A stretch of 64,000 nt of DNA from Mangifera indica (lineage: Eukaryota; Streptophyta; Magnoliopsida; Sapindales; Anacardiaceae), in assembly GCF_011075055.1 (NCBI RefSeq), contig NW_025401110.1, forward strand, positions 310,001 to 374,000. The letters are read 5' to 3'. Below are positions 40,818 to 53,485 of the stretch, in pieces. The notes under the pieces were generated by a model that saw only the letters and a list, made by a program, of their open reading frames with translations, made no database searches and was not told the DNA's origin. The position numbers and the translations under genes are program-made. Numbering within the stretch: the stretch's first letter is position 1; each line of letters opens with the position of its first letter.

Positions 40818-41764
40818 CATGAATGAGTAACAATGGTGTGTGATGGGAAAAATGTACTTTAGAAAATATTTATCGATAGTATGCATAGATGCTCATGTAA
40901 ATTTTCCGAGGCCTGGATTGGGAGATGGCTAAACACTGAGATTATTGGCAGTCTTTTAGGGTTCATTTATAAATTAAGCATGATTTGTTGTTGTTGTTTG
41001 CTGGTTAGGTATAATATTTTTTTAAAAAATTTATTTATTCTTATTTTATCATGATTGTAAAGAGTTTAATCTTATGTTTTACTAATTCTGTAATGTAGAT
41101 AATAAATCACCCATACATTTATGGGTTTATACGGCACAATTATTATTCATCATGGCAAGATTACATTACGGACTTTACATTATGAGTCTGCAATTTTACG
41201 TTGATACACATATTGGTAAGATATTATATAATAATAAAACCGAAGATCACATATATTTTTAGTATATAATTTAAATATATATAAGATATTATCATATGAT
41301 TAAATAATTTTAAATTAATGATAAAATAATATTCAATCACGTGATGACATATCATTTATATACCTAAATTTTGTACTAAAAATATATATACATAGCGTTG
41401 CTCTACTTATTAACTTCTACTAATATGGTGAGACGATCCAATATTAAAATAATGTCAAGTTGGTGGTTAAATAGTAATTATTGACCTAATTAGTAAATAT
41501 GAGAATAGGAAAAAAAATGGTATGGGAATTTTACGGATATAATATGATAAATGATGAAAAAATATGTTTATAAAAAAAGATCATAAAATTAGGATATGGA
41601 AAAGATATGAAACGTATATATATGAGTTTAATACGACACATCATCAATAATATGTTTCTAAAAATACAACAATATCAATAATAATTTTAATATTTTTGAT
41701 GAGTTAACAATTTAAATATAAAATATCTAATTAGCTATTAAATTTAATATAATATAATATGTAA
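40818..41764. other. 3' flank of the CPK gene with AT-rich palindromic repeat
   Basis: Probable 3' UTR for the first 200-300 bp, then AT-rich DNA with one well-preserved palindromic mini-repeat (about 41230-41400). No ORF. Confidence 0.5.
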
Positions 41765-41773
41765 TTAAAATTT

Positions 41774-42562
41774 GGCCAAAGGACTATTTCCCACCTACGG
41801 TATGCGTATTTCTCAAGTTTCCCCCCGTTAACTTTGAAAATCCAATTTACCCACCCGTGCATAGTTAAAACTAACGGTTTCAAGGGTAAAATTGTTATTT
41901 TGTCTGTATTATAAAAAATAAACTTAAATTTAATTTATTTCCCCCCCTAAACCCTAAAAATAATAATTTCACCCCAACCCAAGTTTTAAAAAATAGCATT
42001 TTCCCCCCTAGGGTTTCCAGTTTTCATAGTGTATTTTTTCGGTGGAGTTTCTTCCTCTCCGGCGACCTCCAGGCCATTGCTCTTCCTCTCCGGCACGGTT
42101 TTCTTTCGGCGGCTCTCCTAGGAGAGGTGATCGACGAAAACAAGTCGTCTTCGTCGAGATGAAAACGAGGTCTTCGTCGACGACGAAAACTCTTCGTCGA
42201 TGAGGAGTCTTCGTCTCTGGACGAAGACAAGTCGTCTTCGTCGATCACCGCTCCTAGGAGAGCTGTCGGAAGAAGACTGTGCTCAAGAGTAAGAGCCGTC
42301 GCCTAGAGGTCGCCGGAGAGGAAGAAACGCCATTGGAAAAATGCACTCTGAAAATTGGAAATCCTAGGGGGAAAATGCTGTTTTTTAAAACTTGGGTTGG
42401 GGGTGAAATATTAGTTTTTAGGGTTTGGGGGGGGGGGAAATGATATAACTAACGGACTCAGTTAATTTTAACAACCCCTGAGTGGGTAAATGGGATTTTC
42501 ATAGTTAATGTGGGGAAACTTAAGAAATGCGTATACTTTGGGTGGGAAATAGTCCTTTGGCC
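41774..42562. mobile_element. Mutator-type long-hairpin MITE, copy 3
   Basis: 789 bp with ends GGCCAAAGGACTATTTCCCA and the exact inverse, flanked by TTAAAATTT and TTAAAATTC (8 of 9 identical). The arms share the family core (CCCTAGGGTTT, AAAACTTGGGTTGGGGG and complements, with a G run near 42428). The centre is a GC-rich palindrome made of TCGTCTTCGTCGA-like units (42120-42250) that differ from those of copies 1 and 2. Short ORFs read through it but are not genes. Confidence 0.88.
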
Positions 42563-42571
42563 TTAAAATTC

Positions 42572-43851
42572 ACTCATTACTAAAAATTATCGAAAAAAGT
42601 TAGAGATTTGATGACAAAAAATTAGGTTTTTTTGTTTTATATAATTATGATATTATTGTAATTAATTGAAAATATAAAAGATACTTTTGTATTTTAATAA
42701 ATTTATAAAAAACAGAAAATATAAAAAACAGTAAAAATATATGTTTAATACAAGAAATATATAAAATACGTATTTAATATATTTTGAGTTTAAAATTTTG
42801 AAATAATATATTTAAAACATAAATTAAATAAAAAATAATATAATAATATATCATCTATATATTTAAATTATATAAAAAATATATACATATAGTTTTATTA
42901 ACCTTAAAATTTACAAAGCAAGGATGGATCAGCCCTGAAAGGCTAAGGGTTCACTCAAGAAACATAAGCATTTGGAGCAAGCCAAGGATTAATCATAGCC
43001 AAAAGGGACACGTGAGAATTCTAAATGATGTATCTATGCACAAAAATAATCTAAATAGCATATGATTGAGTAGATAAAAATTAAAATGCGGACTTGGAAA
43101 CTAATTACCTCCCACCCATCATTAATTCAAATCTTGATATTCTCCCATTAGCTTCATCATCCTTGAATTTGTATACTTATAAAAATAAATAAAATATATG
43201 AATCATGTTGAAAAGTCTTCTTAGAATAAGTATTAGAGAGAGTGTTACAACTTACAATCTTGTTCAGAATTAAAATTCAAATAATAACTTTCTAATAAAT
43301 TATGTTGGAGATAAAATCACGATCGAATTTAATACAGAAGAAAGTTGTGTTTTTCATTTAAATTTTAGTTTCCAAATCATTTAAATTTTATGACTATAAT
43401 ATTTGAATAAGCACATAAGAATTAAACTTTGTGACATGAAAGGTAGGGTAAAGGGTGTGAAAGTATTTTTGTAAGATAAGGAATAACTCATATTCTTGTT
43501 GATTGTTTGATACTCCATACCACCTTAGTCCTTAGTTAGTAAACATACGTAGTATTCACGTTTCTGTATTATTTGTATATTAAACATATTTAAAAGAATT
43601 TTTAAACCCAAAACGTATTAAATACGTATTTTGAATTTTTGGTTAAACTTAAAGCGTAAAATTGTCTTTTTTATTTTTAATTATTTACAAAAATATCATT
43701 GTCATTTTAAAAAAATTGTGTTTAATTATTTAGTCATAATTGTGTTTTTTTCTCCCCTATGACTGGTACAAAGATTCATTTTGATTTTGAAGTCTAAAAT
43801 CTAAAACTGATTAATTTGTTTGATTTTTTCAACTGATTGATACGTTATTTA
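42572..43851. other. AT-rich intergenic DNA
   Basis: No gene or recognisable element ends, apart from a weak copy of the palindromic mini-repeat near 42790-42900. Confidence 0.5.
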
Positions 43852-44361
43852 TTATACAAAGAATTTTGATTATGTATTAAGTTATATTAGGTTTAATAAT
43901 AATTAAATATTTTATATTTGAATTGTTATATCGATTTTTAATAGAAGATTTGTGAAAAGTATTAAAATTATCATGATATTATCGTATTTTTAAAAACGTA
44001 TTATTAATGATATATTATTAAACTTGTATATATATGTTTCGTACTTTTTTCGTATGCAAATTTTAAGAATATTTTTTTATAAACATATTTTTTATTATTT
44101 ACGATATTATACTTGTATAATTTATATATCATTTTTTTCTTGTTCTTATATTTCCTATCTACGAGCTATACTAAATACAAAATTGAGAAGCAAACGAATA
44201 CAACTTTTTATCTCTCTCATTATTTTAGCTGGGAATACGACGCTGATTACAACCAAATACAAATTACTCTGTAAAAAAAAAAAAGAAATTGTTGCAGCTC
44301 TTATGGCAAATATGAAAAGACCAGCCATTTCTGGCAAATTTAGGAGCTTGATTATCTGTTG

Positions 44362-46165
44362 TTAAACATAGGCACCCGAGGCAAGTCTTGGGGAAACCAT
44401 AGCCGAAAGAGGCACAGCTTTTTGCAGTGTGAGGCCGAAAATTTCTTCCATGTCTAACTCTTTAACTCCCTCTGGTAATTTCCAGTCAAACGAATGAATT
44501 AAGCTTCCCAAAACGTACTCAACTTGAACCATTCCCATTCTCACTCCAGCACACATTCTTCTTCCAGCTCCAAATGGGATCAACTCGAAGTCGTTTCCTC
44601 GAGGATCAATCTTCTTATTCTTTTCACTCAAAAACCGCTCTGGTGCAAACTCTAATGGGTTCTTCCACACGTCGGGGTCGCGGCCGATTGCCCAGATGTT
44701 TACTTGGAGGCGAGTGTTTTTGGGGATGAAGTAGCCGTTTACAATGCAATCTTCGGATGAGAGGCGAGGCAGATTGAGAGGTGTTGGGGGGTGTTTTCTT
44801 AAGGTTTCTTTGCATATGGCTTGTAAGTATGGGAGCTTCGGGATGTCAGCTTCTTCGAGCCTCCGGCCTCTGCCGATTACTTTGTCCATCTCCTCGTGTG
44901 CCTTTTTGAAAATGGTTGGATTCTTCAACATCTCCGTCAGGGCCCATTCGATGATGCTCGATGATGTATCCGTGCCGGCCACAAATAAGTTCTGGCACAA
45001 GTTTGAATAGTCTAGTTGAGTCATGCGCTTAGTCAGAAATTATAATAAAATTATCTTTATCTATTTTGAATTTTTATAAAATAATACTTAATTATATTAT
45101 AATATATATTAAATATGTATTCTAATATAAAAAAAAATCAAATTTATATTAATGGATCCAAGGGGGCAATTGCCCCTCCTTGTCGCTTCCTCCTCCGGTC
45201 CATGAGCTGATTTACAAATCAATTAAAACTCTAACTAAAAGAAGAGAGAAGCGTTTAAGAGATACCAGGATGAGTCCTTTGATGTTTTCGTTACTAAGTC
45301 TTTCGTCGTCTGGCTTGTCTCCGTAAGTCAAAATAGTGTCAAGCAAATCAGGGTGTTCTTTGCGCTCATGACTGGTGGCAATATGTTCCTCAATCATCTT
45401 CGTTATCATGGAATCGACTTGTTTGTGTAATTTTTTCATTTTCTGCTGGGTGCCTCTGTCCAAGAAACCCAAGGCCGGGATGATATCCCCCACCAATAAA
45501 ACCGCTGCATATTTCATCATCTCCACCACCAGAACCTTAAACTCATCCGATTCCGAACTGTTTGTTGCAAAAACACGACGGCTGAGAACCACCTGTCCGA
45601 TCACATTCGCCGTAAGATACGATAACATTGTAGGCATCAATACGGGCTCGCCTTTCCGGTTAGCCTCAAGCAAATCCTGAAGCATGAGGCCGACCTCGGA
45701 CACCCGAAAATGTGCCCAATTTTCCATGGCTTTACTGCCAAACATATGAGTATTACACACTTTGCGCAGCAATGTCCATCTGGGTCCATATTCAGCGTTA
45801 ACCATGTCTTGTCCGTCATAGGCCATATGGTGGACGCCTGCATCGATTGGACGGTTTGAGAAATTGAGATCCTGGGTTTTGAGGAAGGCTTTAGCGGCTT
45901 CCGGGGTTGAGGCCACCACCATGTCTTGGCTTCCGAATTTCAGATACATGATTGGGCCGTACTTTTTGGCCATTTTGGCGAAGCCGACATGGGGCTGGCT
46001 GCCTATGAGGGGGAGGGCGCCGACGATGGGAAACCCCTGTGGTCCTGGAGGGAGCGGGGGTCTTGATTTCCTGAAGAGAGAATGAACGAAAAAACGTGTT
46101 ATGAAGAAGAGGAGAACCAAGGCAAGGCCCTCCTCCAGCAGGAAGGAGTCTTGGAGTAGTGTCAT
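44362..46165 (-). CDS. CYP75A: Cytochrome P450, CYP75A-type flavonoid hydroxylase, gene A
   Basis: Exon 1 46165-45266 and exon 2 44991-44362 (phase-0 intron of 274 bp) encode 509 aa. Visible in order: an N-terminal membrane anchor, the hinge [11 protein letters not shown], the I-helix AGTDTSSS, the K-helix KETLR, the PERF region APERF, and the haem loop [11 protein letters not shown] with ligand C447. These are the landmarks of an ER-bound P450. Overall sequence is closest to flavonoid 3',5'-hydroxylases, which hydroxylate the flavonoid B ring to give delphinidin-type precursors. It is clearly diverged from gene B (for example [20 protein letters not shown]). In the last substrate-recognition segment it reads GLTLQKA, with Thr488 where typical CYP75A enzymes have Ala. 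Substrate and product pattern may therefore differ. The frame is intact. Confidence 0.88.
45159..45180. repeat. GC-rich palindrome in P450 gene A intron
   Basis: GGGGCAATTGCCCC lies within a GC-rich 70-bp piece of an otherwise AT-rich intron. The same piece is in gene C (about 63005-63025) but not in the 77-bp intron of gene B, so the longer introns carry inserted DNA. Confidence 0.55.
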
Positions 46166-46221
46166 TTCTTCTCAAAGGAGCGGCTTCCACTCGGTTGAGC
46201 GACAGAATCAATGTGGATGGT

Positions 46222-46234
46222 TGGAATATATAAG
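46222..46234 (-). promoter_or_regulatory. Candidate TATA box of P450 gene A
   Basis: The minus strand reads CCTTATATATTCC about 60 bp upstream of the ATG, followed by CCAACCATCC, a MYB-recognition-like motif that falls in the probable leader. Spacing is short but fits a compact 5' UTR. Confidence 0.5.
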
Positions 46235-46239
46235 GGTTT

Positions 46240-47093
46240 GAAATTCATTTGAGATGTAACTATCCTTAGAAAATTATATTATATAAAGCCTTAATCAATA
46301 TTTCCTTGAAGGTTATTTTCTCTAAACGTTGTAACTATCTAACAGATTCAAACCCATCTACTCCTAAACACACTTGAAACCAACAGCGAACAATTGTCTA
46401 ATCCCAGTATCCATCACCTTTTTTTTATTCATATTTTGCAGTCAAAGACTGGTTCAAGGAATAAACCAGCCTCTTCATTGCCGGCAATGTGGGTCAGTTT
46501 TCATTTGGTTATTCTTAATTGTTTTAGTCGGTTGGCTTATGCAATTTGTTCCATAGCCTTCTTGCCTCCCGGGTCTCTTTACCAACTTCAAATCTGACTA
46601 TAGCTGAGCACATGTCGAGCCACCATAATTCTGATGGCTGCATTATGTAACCATACTATGTACTTGGCATGGCCATGAAATAAATACTCAGTTCTCACGA
46701 TTGAAGCTCAGAAAAAACCCTGATTAATAAAAAATGCTGCATAGGTGGGAGGAAAGGAATCAAATTTTCTAATGGCATAATTTGGTGGGGATGATTTTTA
46801 TATTTTTTCATTCCTTAGGACAGGAATGTAAATACCCATGATGAACATTATGCTTGAAAACAGCACTACATATCTCCAGATATTAATCTATGTCAAATAT
46901 ATTCTCAATTTATATGTTTTCTTCAAGTAGTTAGTTGGTCGATGAATTTCATGTTAAATGAAAACTCATATTGGTAGACCTTTTATTTAGTTTATTTGCA
47001 GTGTTTTGAAATGTTCAAAGATACTCTAAAATTCATATAGTCTGACAGAATACTAAGTATCTATGGACATACGTATGAGATTGTCTTAAATTC
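46240..47093. other. Upstream region of P450 gene A
   Basis: No ORF of interest and no repeat ends recognised. Likely carries the promoter. Confidence 0.4.
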
Positions 47094-47096
47094 TTA

Positions 47097-47555
47097 GGAT
47101 GTGTTTGGTTGAGGGGGATTAAAGATTACTTTGATAATTTATCTTTTATTATTTACATTATTTTGTTTGGTTTATAAGTAAAAATAAATTATAGTAATCT
47201 TTTATTACCAATGATGATATGACATGTAATATAAGAGGTAATCTGATTACCACCCCTATCTTAGGTATTAAAAGATTACAAAGATAATCTTGATTTTATT
47301 ATAATCTATAATTTATTTATTAATTTTTTTAGAGCAAAAATAATTTTATTTTCAATTAATATAACAGCTAACATAAAAAAATATTTTACAATAATTATAC
47401 CTAATGATATTTAAGTAAAAAAATATACTAGTATTCTTTTATTACCTTTAATTAAACATAGTAATAATTTATACTCAATAATCTTTAAGGTAATCTATCT
47501 TCAAGGTAATCTTTTAGTTTTAATAATAAAACATTCCTAGAACCAAATGCCCCTC
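47097..47555 (-). mobile_element. Tourist-like MITE, copy 2
   Basis: 459 bp with ends GGATGTGTTTGG and CCAAATGCCCCTC, flanked by TTA on both sides (47094-47096 and 47556-47558). The interior is the inverse of copy 1 at 22990-23477, including the CATAGTAATAATTTATAC segment. Confidence 0.78.
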
Positions 47556-47699
47556 TTAGTGTTAATGAAAGCTTTCTATTTTTTGGTTAGCATGGAAGCC
47601 TAGGCCATGGAGTTTTTCTCCTTTTATATTGCAGAAAACACATACAATAATTATGAATAATGATATAATAATGGTTGTCGAAACGTAAGGAAAAGTAAA

Positions 47700-48930
47700 T
47701 ACACTTTTGTTAGTTTGTTGTTGAATATTAGGAAATGGTCACCCCAATATTTTACATGCATTATCTATAAAGTGTCATCACTTATTAGGGATTGAAGGCG
47801 TTCCCTTAATAATTAAGTCAAGGAGAGGACTTTAGGTCATTAAAGTTTTGAGTCCTAAGGTGTACTTCAAATGATCAAGTTCAGATGAAATAAGAGTTTA
47901 ATTATATAAAAGGACATGTTATAAATGTGTAGGATCAAGTTCTCCTACTAACTGAGTGACTTATCACTCACTCTTCATTCCTTTTTTGTTTTGAGGTAAC
48001 AAGTGAGGATGATGATTGTGATAGGGTGGGTTAGCGAGATAAGACAACTTGAGGGTAATATTGTCATTTTGATTATATATATATTTTATGTTTATATTAT
48101 GAGTTGTTGACAATCGAATCATGTTTTCATTACTATACACTAGATGTTATTTATATTTGGCTATTATGTAATTAAAGACATCTTTTGATGTTCCTCTTGT
48201 TGATAGTTATAATTAAGGATATTCTTGGTAATTTATATGTGAAGTTTTATGTATGCTAAAATAGTTTAAGTTTATCATACTTAATTAGACAAGAGTAGAA
48301 GCATTTCTCTTCAAAGGATAATACTTTTGGAAATGAGTGTTACAAGTTAGTATCAAAGCATGATTTTGGTACCTAAAAAATGTCCAAATGTGTATAGTTA
48401 ACTCAAGCAAAATTAAGATAAGTCCCTTTTGCTATGCTGATCACACTCACTAGTCAATCGTTGTAAGTAAGTTTAAAGTTATTACCTACTAAGTTATGCT
48501 TATAAGATAATATATGTGGGTTTTATATTATCATTATGAGGAGAACCAAGAGGTTTAATAAAAATCTTTCAGCTACCAACCCATAACAGGCATAAAACAA
48601 AGGGACAACTACCTTGACCTCCTATATAGGATTCAATACCATCAACATAAGAAACATAGTTCGCACTCCAAGTAGCATGAGTGTGCCGGTAATGGCACCA
48701 CTAGTGCATGTTGCACTAGAGAGATTACTCCAATTGTAGGCCAAACCCAACTCCACTGGATATATGATTTTGTAGGCATGCACTAGCCTTTAAAGTTTTT
48801 AGGTACAAGTTATCCATATACAGTTGAAGAATGGCTCAAGGCAATAGTGAGATGACAATTTTGACCCAAATTTAAAGTCACTACTTTAACAGGGAGGAGA
48901 TTCCTTGATAGAAATGAGGAAAGAGATGAG
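47700..48930 (+). mobile_element. Decayed Gypsy retrotransposon: LTR end, primer site, gag relic
   Basis: An LTR-like segment ends GAGTGTTACA at 48344 and is followed by AGTTAGTATCAAAGCA (48345-48360), close to the TTGGTATCAGAGCA primer site. Downstream plus-strand frames, broken by stops, resemble the start of gag (VQVIHIQLKNGS and surrounding residues, near 48800-48850). The left border is not resolved and the right part is cut by the hAT-type MITE at 48845. No protease or RT is found. Confidence 0.55.
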
Positions 48931-49347
48931 AATGAGGATAAAAAATATTCTCATAATCAAGGATGAGCTAGGGTCAAGGATACATATGTACTTGCCCACC
49001 TCTATTTTTGTCCCTATTATTTTATATTATATCTTTATTTAAGATACTATTGTATCTTTATAGTTTTTGATTATTTATGTTTTTCAAATTTATTTATTTT
49101 TTTGTTATGTATATCAAAGTGGTTAATATATGTTATTTGTGACATTTAAAATAGGTTGGTTTTAATTTTAATTAATTTTATTAGTTAATATGTTTATGTT
49201 GTGTTTAAAAGGTACAAAGAGAAAATTTTTCGTTGCGAGTACAGAGATAGAAAATCTTTGTTATCCTTATAATAGAGATGAATCAGGGTTGAGGATAGGG
49301 GTAAAGAATAGGGTATTTGACCCCACTGCTCCCCATTGCTATTTGTA
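48845..49347 (-). mobile_element. hAT-type GC-box MITE, copy 1
   Basis: 503 bp whose ends (TAGTGAGATGACAATTTT on the left, inverted TACAAATAGCAATGGGG on the right) align inversely with the element at 51309-51891. Flanks CAAGGCAA and CAAGGTAG (6 of 8) are a possible 8-bp target duplication. It interrupts the Gypsy gag relic. Confidence 0.6.
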
Positions 49348-49355
49348 CAAGGTAG

Positions 49356-51300
49356 TGGAGAGTGTGATATCCTTGTTTCAAATGTTTGACAGAGCTAATG
49401 TGAAGTATGTTAACTACCTTCTTAAGGTAGATGCCCAATTTAGGATATCATCTAAATGGTCATTCGTTACATTATCTTATTCTATAGAAGCATCAAACTC
49501 TTAATTTTCCTTATTCATCAAACTCAAGAAGAAATAAGTTATAGACAATTTATTAAGTATCTAGATGAAAAACTTATTAAAGACCTACACCTAAAACTCC
49601 TTTTATAGTCAAAGAACATCCATTGTGACTGTTCAAATAATAATGAAACATGTGTTGAGCTTCTTATGATGCAAACAACACACTTCCAATCGTCTTCAAC
49701 AAGTGATGCAAAATGATTGATACACCACTTAACACATACGAGATTATAATAATGTCAACTTACATCATCAAGAAAGATATTGTAAGTTCTCCATATAGCA
49801 ACAATCTTTTTTTTTTGGCAATAAATTTTTTATAGTTCTTGAGATCCTTTACAAACTCCAAGAACTGGGGAACAAATTTTATACGGTAAAAAATGAGTTG
49901 TACAAAAATAACCCTCAAATACAATTGGATGTAGCGGACAATGAATACTCACTAATCAACTCCTCAACTTGAAGCCTTCAAGATTATCCCAATTCGGATT
50001 TCAAGCAACAACATTTTTGTAATGTTTATCTAGTAAAAACATTAACTTTCATATAAAAGTTATGTCGTCAATATAGAAACAACACTATCTATTTAAATTC
50101 AAAATCATAGGTCATTGTCGAGAGAAAAAGGAGGACTTAAATAACCTTTGTCCCTCCAATAAAATTTGTATATAAAAGAAGAGGAAATGGGAAAAGAGAA
50201 TGAGGAGAAAAAAAAAATAAGAAAGGAAGAAGAGTATTATTCTTGCACTACATAAAAAAATCAGCGAAACATTATGAATATAGACATTATGATCACCAGT
50301 TTGAATACATAAAAACTTTGGTGGCACATCTCTTTCTTTCCCTTGTTTCTATTCATTTCCATGTTTATTTTTACATAGTTGTAACAAATTTATTTGAGTC
50401 TACTCAAACAATAATTGTTGTTATTGTAATTTATCTTACATAAGATTTTTAAATTGTGTATACTAGTTAATGATGAAAAATTGTGTTTACACTCTCCACA
50501 CACAAGAGAAAGAAAATGTATAAATATAGTATACATACGGGACTTTCCACCGCATGATCACTATGTATGGAAATAAATGACAAATTGAGAAACGAAATCA
50601 ACATTAATTTTACCAATAAAACTATACGTACTCATTTTGAGTATACAAATAGGTGTATATTTAATATGTATCATTATGTGATTAGATAATTTTGAAATAA
50701 CGATAAAATACTACTTAATTTCGTGATTATACACATAAGTGTGATTCATTTTTATATTCAAAATAGGTATATATAATCAAACCAATAGTTTCATAATTTG
50801 GAAATAGAATGAATATTATAGGTTAGATTTATATTATACTAAAATTCTAGTTCTTGTGTGATGTACAATTGTAGTTTTCCATCACTCTGAAAATTTTTAT
50901 AATGTACACTAAAAATATTTTTTTTATATGCAAAGTTGGCATCCACATTTTGGATTTTCATTAAAAATAATGTTCTAGTGAAGATAATCTATTATATAAA
51001 TAAATGTCGATGAATATGGAAATATTATCTTAGTTTAATACAATGAATCCAATCCAAGATAAATTCATCTAGGTAGCTGAATCTATATCAAAAGGAAATG
51101 ACTTTCAATTAATGTGGCTATAATTAATGCGGAATTGATAAATCATTAATTACATCGATAACTCGTTTGTCCTTTATTTGCATAGGGTAGATATACAGTC
51201 GAATAAGTAAAAAATAATGAATATTTCGGTGAATGGCCATAGTCAAGAAAGCAGGTCTCTTTCTGGTCCTATTCAATTGTCACAATGAGCAGAAGTGGAC
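49356..51300. other. Intergenic DNA, decayed repeats
   Basis: Only short ORFs. A palindromic AT-rich mini-repeat lies at about 50620-50790. The stretch 49500-50100 resembles decayed retroelement, but nothing definite could be named. Confidence 0.4.
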
Positions 51301-51308
51301 AATGAAGT

Positions 51309-51891
51309 TAGGGATAGCAACGGAGAGGGGCAAGGAGTGGATTTCAATCTCCTTCTCTATCCTTGTAGGAGATATCAATCTCCGTCTTTGGCTCGTCTCT
51401 GCTACGGAGATGAAAATGATTTATCATCTCCTCTCAGCAAAGAAAAATCCTCTCCCCATCTCTTCTCCATCCTCGTCAGAAAAAATCTCTTTCTCATACT
51501 TTCTAAATACAATATAAATATATTAAATAATATAATTAAGTAAAATTAAAATTAACTCATTATTTCAAATATCACAAATATAATATATTAACTACTTTAA
51601 TATATACAACAAAAACCTAAATAAATTTAAAAAACATAAATAATTTAAAACTATAAAAAATATATTAGTATTTTAAATAAATATATTAATATAAAGGGAC
51701 GGGGATGGGGGCGAGGAGGGGAAGGGGCGGAGAGGGGACACATGTATCCCTATCCCCAACCCGCCCCCGATTGCGAAGATTTTTTTCATCTTTGTCCCCG
51801 TCCCCTTTCCTGTTTCTATTGAAAAATCCTCTCTCTATTAGGGTCAGGGAGGGTCGGGACCTCTAAAGTCGAGCCCAAATTGCGATTCCTA
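51309..51891 (+). mobile_element. hAT-type GC-box MITE, copy 2
   Basis: 583 bp with imperfect inverted ends (TAGGGATAGCAACGG; inverse right end TAGGAATCGCAATTTGGG) and an exact 8-bp target duplication AATGAAGT (51301-51308 and 51892-51899). G/C-rich subterminal blocks (GGGGACGGGG type, 51690-51830) flank an AT-rich core. The size of the duplication and the end sequence fit the hAT superfamily. No transposase. Confidence 0.82.
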
Positions 51892-51899
51892 AATGAAGT

Positions 51900-53485
51900 A
51901 CCTATCTCTCTACTCAACACAAAAACAGTACGTTTTGAAAAGCACCAGCATTCTGAATGGTTTCAAAGTTTCTAGTCGATGGATAAGATGACATGAAAAT
52001 TTTAATATTAAATAAAAGAAGGTGAATATATTTTTGTCTACTGCATAATGTTGCATTTGCAGGATCTCTAGATGTTGTTAAAGATATTTTTGTCAGAGTT
52101 ATTTGTAAATTTGGTTACAGTGGAAGTAGTTAAATTCAAACAAATGAAAAAAAGTAAGACACAAAATATTTTTAATGTGGTTTAGTTTGTTGTTCAAGAA
52201 TTAATGTCTATGATTAAAATATTAACGATTTTGAAAAAAACACTTCGACAATTTGAATACACAAATTACAAAAGAATACCACAAAGGGGATTCAAGCACC
52301 AAAGAGTACCTCTAGAAAGATTATTGAGTACAATAACCCTTGCCTTCGAGCTCACAATAAAACAAAGCTAATCCTAAGTACAAAAAGGGTGTCTAGTGTC
52401 TATATTTGCATATGTTTTAGTGTCATTCCCTTTGCCGTTGGTGATCCCTTGTAAAATTACAATGCTTTTGGTTACCACCGTTAACCTCCTAAATAGTTAC
52501 ATAAATGATATGATCACAATCAAGATTGATTAGACGGGAAGCTATTACTTTCTTTTGCTTGTGGACCGATCACATTGAGTGGGTGCCAATTGATGAAATG
52601 CCTTCTCTGATGGAGAGGTATCTCTTCGTTAGACGAAACACAGACTATTACTTCTACCCAATGTTCATTTCTTGAGGTGATGTATTATGGTGGGGAACTA
52701 CGACACAACAACCATAAGGCCAACCAATCATAGTTCAGCTCTCTTTTTGCCTGCAGGAGCCTCTAATTCTGTTACTTTCACCGAAACACTCCCCACCAAC
52801 AGTAACATTTCTAACACTCCACCAAGAAGAGCAAGTACGTATTGTTTGCCTGGTGTTTTACTATCCAAATTTCATGATATGAATGACAAGTTAAAAGTTA
52901 AAATCATTTTGATTTATTCATCATGATGTGTTGAAATATATTAGATCTATAAATTTGATAATCAAAACTTATATAATATAAAACTAATTAATTTGTGTTA
53001 AGTTTTAACATATTAACGTTATATACCATTCATTTATATTATTTTTATGTGATGCATAAGTCTTTTAGTTTTCAACACCCTTTATTAACTATAATCATTA
53101 TAGGTTATTAGACCTATCATTTAATTGAATACGTTATCACTTGATATCTATAATCATTTTAGACTATTAGACCCACCTATTTTGTTTTTAAATTTTGATA
53201 TCATATTAAAAAATATAAAACCCATAAATATAAAATTTGAAATTTATATTACATAAAATTAATTAATTTAAATTTATTACATTTATACACCAATTATTTA
53301 TATTGTTGTTATACGGGTGACCCTTACACTTTTTTGTTTTGCTTTAAAATTATCTCAATTTATTTGAACGTACACTGCCATTCATACATTCATTCTCCTC
53401 GGATGACAATTCATTCTACTGGCATTTTTGAGATATATTAAAGAGTGATATGATATGTCGAAGTCTTTAGATAAGATTCAACGTA
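51900..53485. other. Intergenic DNA with possible LTR fragment
   Basis: The segment 52130-52420 (AAGACACAAAATATTTTTAA, then GTGGTTTAG) resembles the interior of a retrotransposon LTR, but no partner repeat is seen. A 79-codon plus-strand ORF at 52687-52926 is not recognised. The rest, to the stop codon of P450 gene B, is AT-rich. Confidence 0.35.

Larger units (their letters stand above)
43852..46165 (-). repeat. Segmental duplication, copy A (P450 gene plus 3' flank)
   Basis: Aligns without rearrangement to 61691-64000, in the same orientation, with an offset of about 17.84 kb. It covers the P450 gene, its intron and about 500 bp of 3' flank. Similarity begins at TTATACAAA (43852 and 61691); left of that the two sites are unrelated. 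Confidence 0.88.

Noticed and set aside
42024..42248. Arg/Ser/Asp-rich 74-codon ORF
   Set aside because: Lies in the palindromic centre of Mutator MITE copy 3; composition comes from the GAAGACGA-type repeat.
52687..52926. 79-codon plus-strand ORF with Thr/Asn-rich product
   Set aside because: A weak thought of a laccase fragment could not be backed by any copper-binding motif. Left unassigned.
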